Positions 61,524-62,318 of a DNA stretch of 62,318 nt are shown in pieces. How positions within the stretch are numbered: the stretch's first letter is position 1; each line of letters opens with the position of its first letter. The stretch is from a bacterium CG_4_9_14_3_um_filter_65_15 (GTDB lineage Bacteria > Krumholzibacteriota > Krumholzibacteriia > LZORAL124-64-63), in the NCBI GenBank assembly GCA_002790835.1, contig PFVX01000080.1, forward strand, positions 1 through 62,318, given 5' to 3'. The notes under the pieces are model-generated. The model was given only the letters and a program-made list of their open reading frames with translations. It had not been told where the DNA came from and did not search any database. The position numbers and the translations under genes were made by a program.

Positions 61524-62243
61524 ATGGTCACGCAAAACCGCAGCAGCGCCCTGATCCTGGGCGCCTTCATCTGCCTGGGGCTGGGCTTGCTCGGCTACCT
61601 GTTGGGCGGAGCGTTCATTCGCTCCAAGTCGTTCGAGCGCACGGTCACGGTCAAGGGCCTGTCCGAGCGGGAATTCGAGGCCGACATCGTGATCTGGCCG
61701 ATCTCGTTCACCGTCGCCGGCAACAGTATCGAAGGTGTGTACGGTTCCATCGAGGCCGGAACCTCCAAGATCCGCGCCTTCCTGGACGGCAAGGGAATCG
61801 CTGCGGGCGAGATATCCGCCAGCTCGCCCACGATCACCGACAAGTCGGCCCAGCAGTACGGCGGGGGGCCCCGGCCCGAGTTCCGTTACACGGCAATGCA
61901 GACGGTGACGGTGTATTCGCCAAATACCGCCGCGGTGCGCGGGGTCATGAGCGAGCTGTCGGAACTGGGCATGCAGGGCATCGTGCTGACCGGGGACAAC
62001 TACCAGTCCCAGACCGAGTACCTCTTCACGCGGCTCAACGAGGTCAAACCGGAGATGATCGAGGAAGCCACGCGGAAAGCGCGGGAGGTGGCCGAGAAGT
62101 TTGCAGCCGATTCCCAGAGCACCCTGGGCAAGATTCGCAAGGCGTCCCAGGGGCAGTTCAGCATCTCGGCGCGGGACAAGAACAACCCGCACATCAAGAA
62201 GGTGCGGGTGGTCTCGACGGTGGAGTACTACCTGTCGGATTGA
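61524..62243 (+). CDS. SIMPL-domain membrane-anchored protein
   Basis: A 239-residue protein. ATG 61524 lies 6 bp behind AGGAAGGA. A short basic N-terminus, one membrane helix (about 8-30) and then an outer SIMPL (DUF541) domain follow, with T-V-T-V-K-G-L-S-E-R-E-F, S-A-S-S-P-T-I and R-K-A-R-E-V-A-E-K-F-A-A-D-S. The family includes the immunogenic BP26/OMP28 proteins, which form oligomers; the molecular role is unclear. The 75 bases after its stop to the window end hold no gene I recognise. Confidence 0.88.
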   Translation: MVTQNRSSALILGAFICLGLGLLGYLLGGAFIRSKSFERTVTVKGLSEREFEADIVIWPISFTVAGNSIEGVYGSIEAGTSKIRAFLDGKGIAAGEISASSPTITDKSAQQYGGGPRPEFRYTAMQTVTVYSPNTAAVRGVMSELSELGMQGIVLTGDNYQSQTEYLFTRLNEVKPEMIEEATRKAREVAEKFAADSQSTLGKIRKASQGQFSISARDKNNPHIKKVRVVSTVEYYLSD

Positions 62244-62318
62244 AATTCGACCGAATGTGGCTAGTGCATAGTCAGGCTTACGAATTATGGTGTTCAGGGC
62301 CGGAGAGACGTGGGAAAC

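Overview
The window is GC-rich bacterial DNA with tight gene packing, many 4-bp stop/start overlaps and no RNA genes, phage, insertion sequence or CRISPR that I can see. It looks like a Gram-negative, FCB-type candidate lineage such as Eisenbacteria or Krumholzibacteriota (inference). The reasons are four proteins with a C-terminal sorting-type beta domain (N-P-F-N-P style entry, ending in a short basic tail), a PorV-like outer membrane protein, a TonB-dependent receptor without a SusD, an MsbA-like exporter beside a heptosyltransferase, and a futalosine-pathway menaquinone enzyme (MqnE).

Layout. 1-13.9 kb: a lipoprotein, an outer membrane beta-barrel coupled to an MFS transporter, a degenerate HD protein, a ferredoxin, a DegP protease, a very large secreted subtilisin with three PKD repeats, a secreted lipoprotein, then TlpA / MsbA-like ABC exporter / glycosyltransferase 9. 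13.8-21.1 kb, minus strand: PstS-like binding protein, TPR protein, ExbB, two ExbD and TonB, followed by a Na/phosphate symporter and a PhoU-like protein. 21.2-46.2 kb: a large carbohydrate locus. 46.3-62.3 kb: mostly housekeeping and single genes (a secreted protein, peptide deformylase, a decayed arginine deiminase, MqnE, an SDR, a GT-C-like membrane protein, a sulfatase-fold enzyme, an SGNH hydrolase, pyruvate kinase, a SecD-like lipoprotein, a methyltransferase remnant, a DUF3352-like protein, a zinc ribbon and a SIMPL protein).

The carbohydrate locus is the main point of interest. It holds two GH144-type endo-beta-1,2-glucanase-like proteins (one a lipoprotein, one with a surface-sorting tail), a GH94 protein resembling 1,2-beta-oligoglucan phosphorylase, a GH1 beta-glucosidase, a sugar ABC importer without its ATPase, an unassigned 1048-residue glycosidase-like lipoprotein, a LacI regulator flanked by two perfect LacI-type operators, a CBM9-like surface protein, a TonB-dependent receptor, a large 1102-residue surface protein and a PorV-like protein. 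Together they suggest capture of a beta-1,2-glucan at the cell surface, import through the outer membrane, periplasmic trimming, ABC uptake, and cytoplasmic phosphorolysis plus hydrolysis. The substrate is inferred from family knowledge, not shown by the sequence. The last 75 bases of the window hold nothing I recognise.
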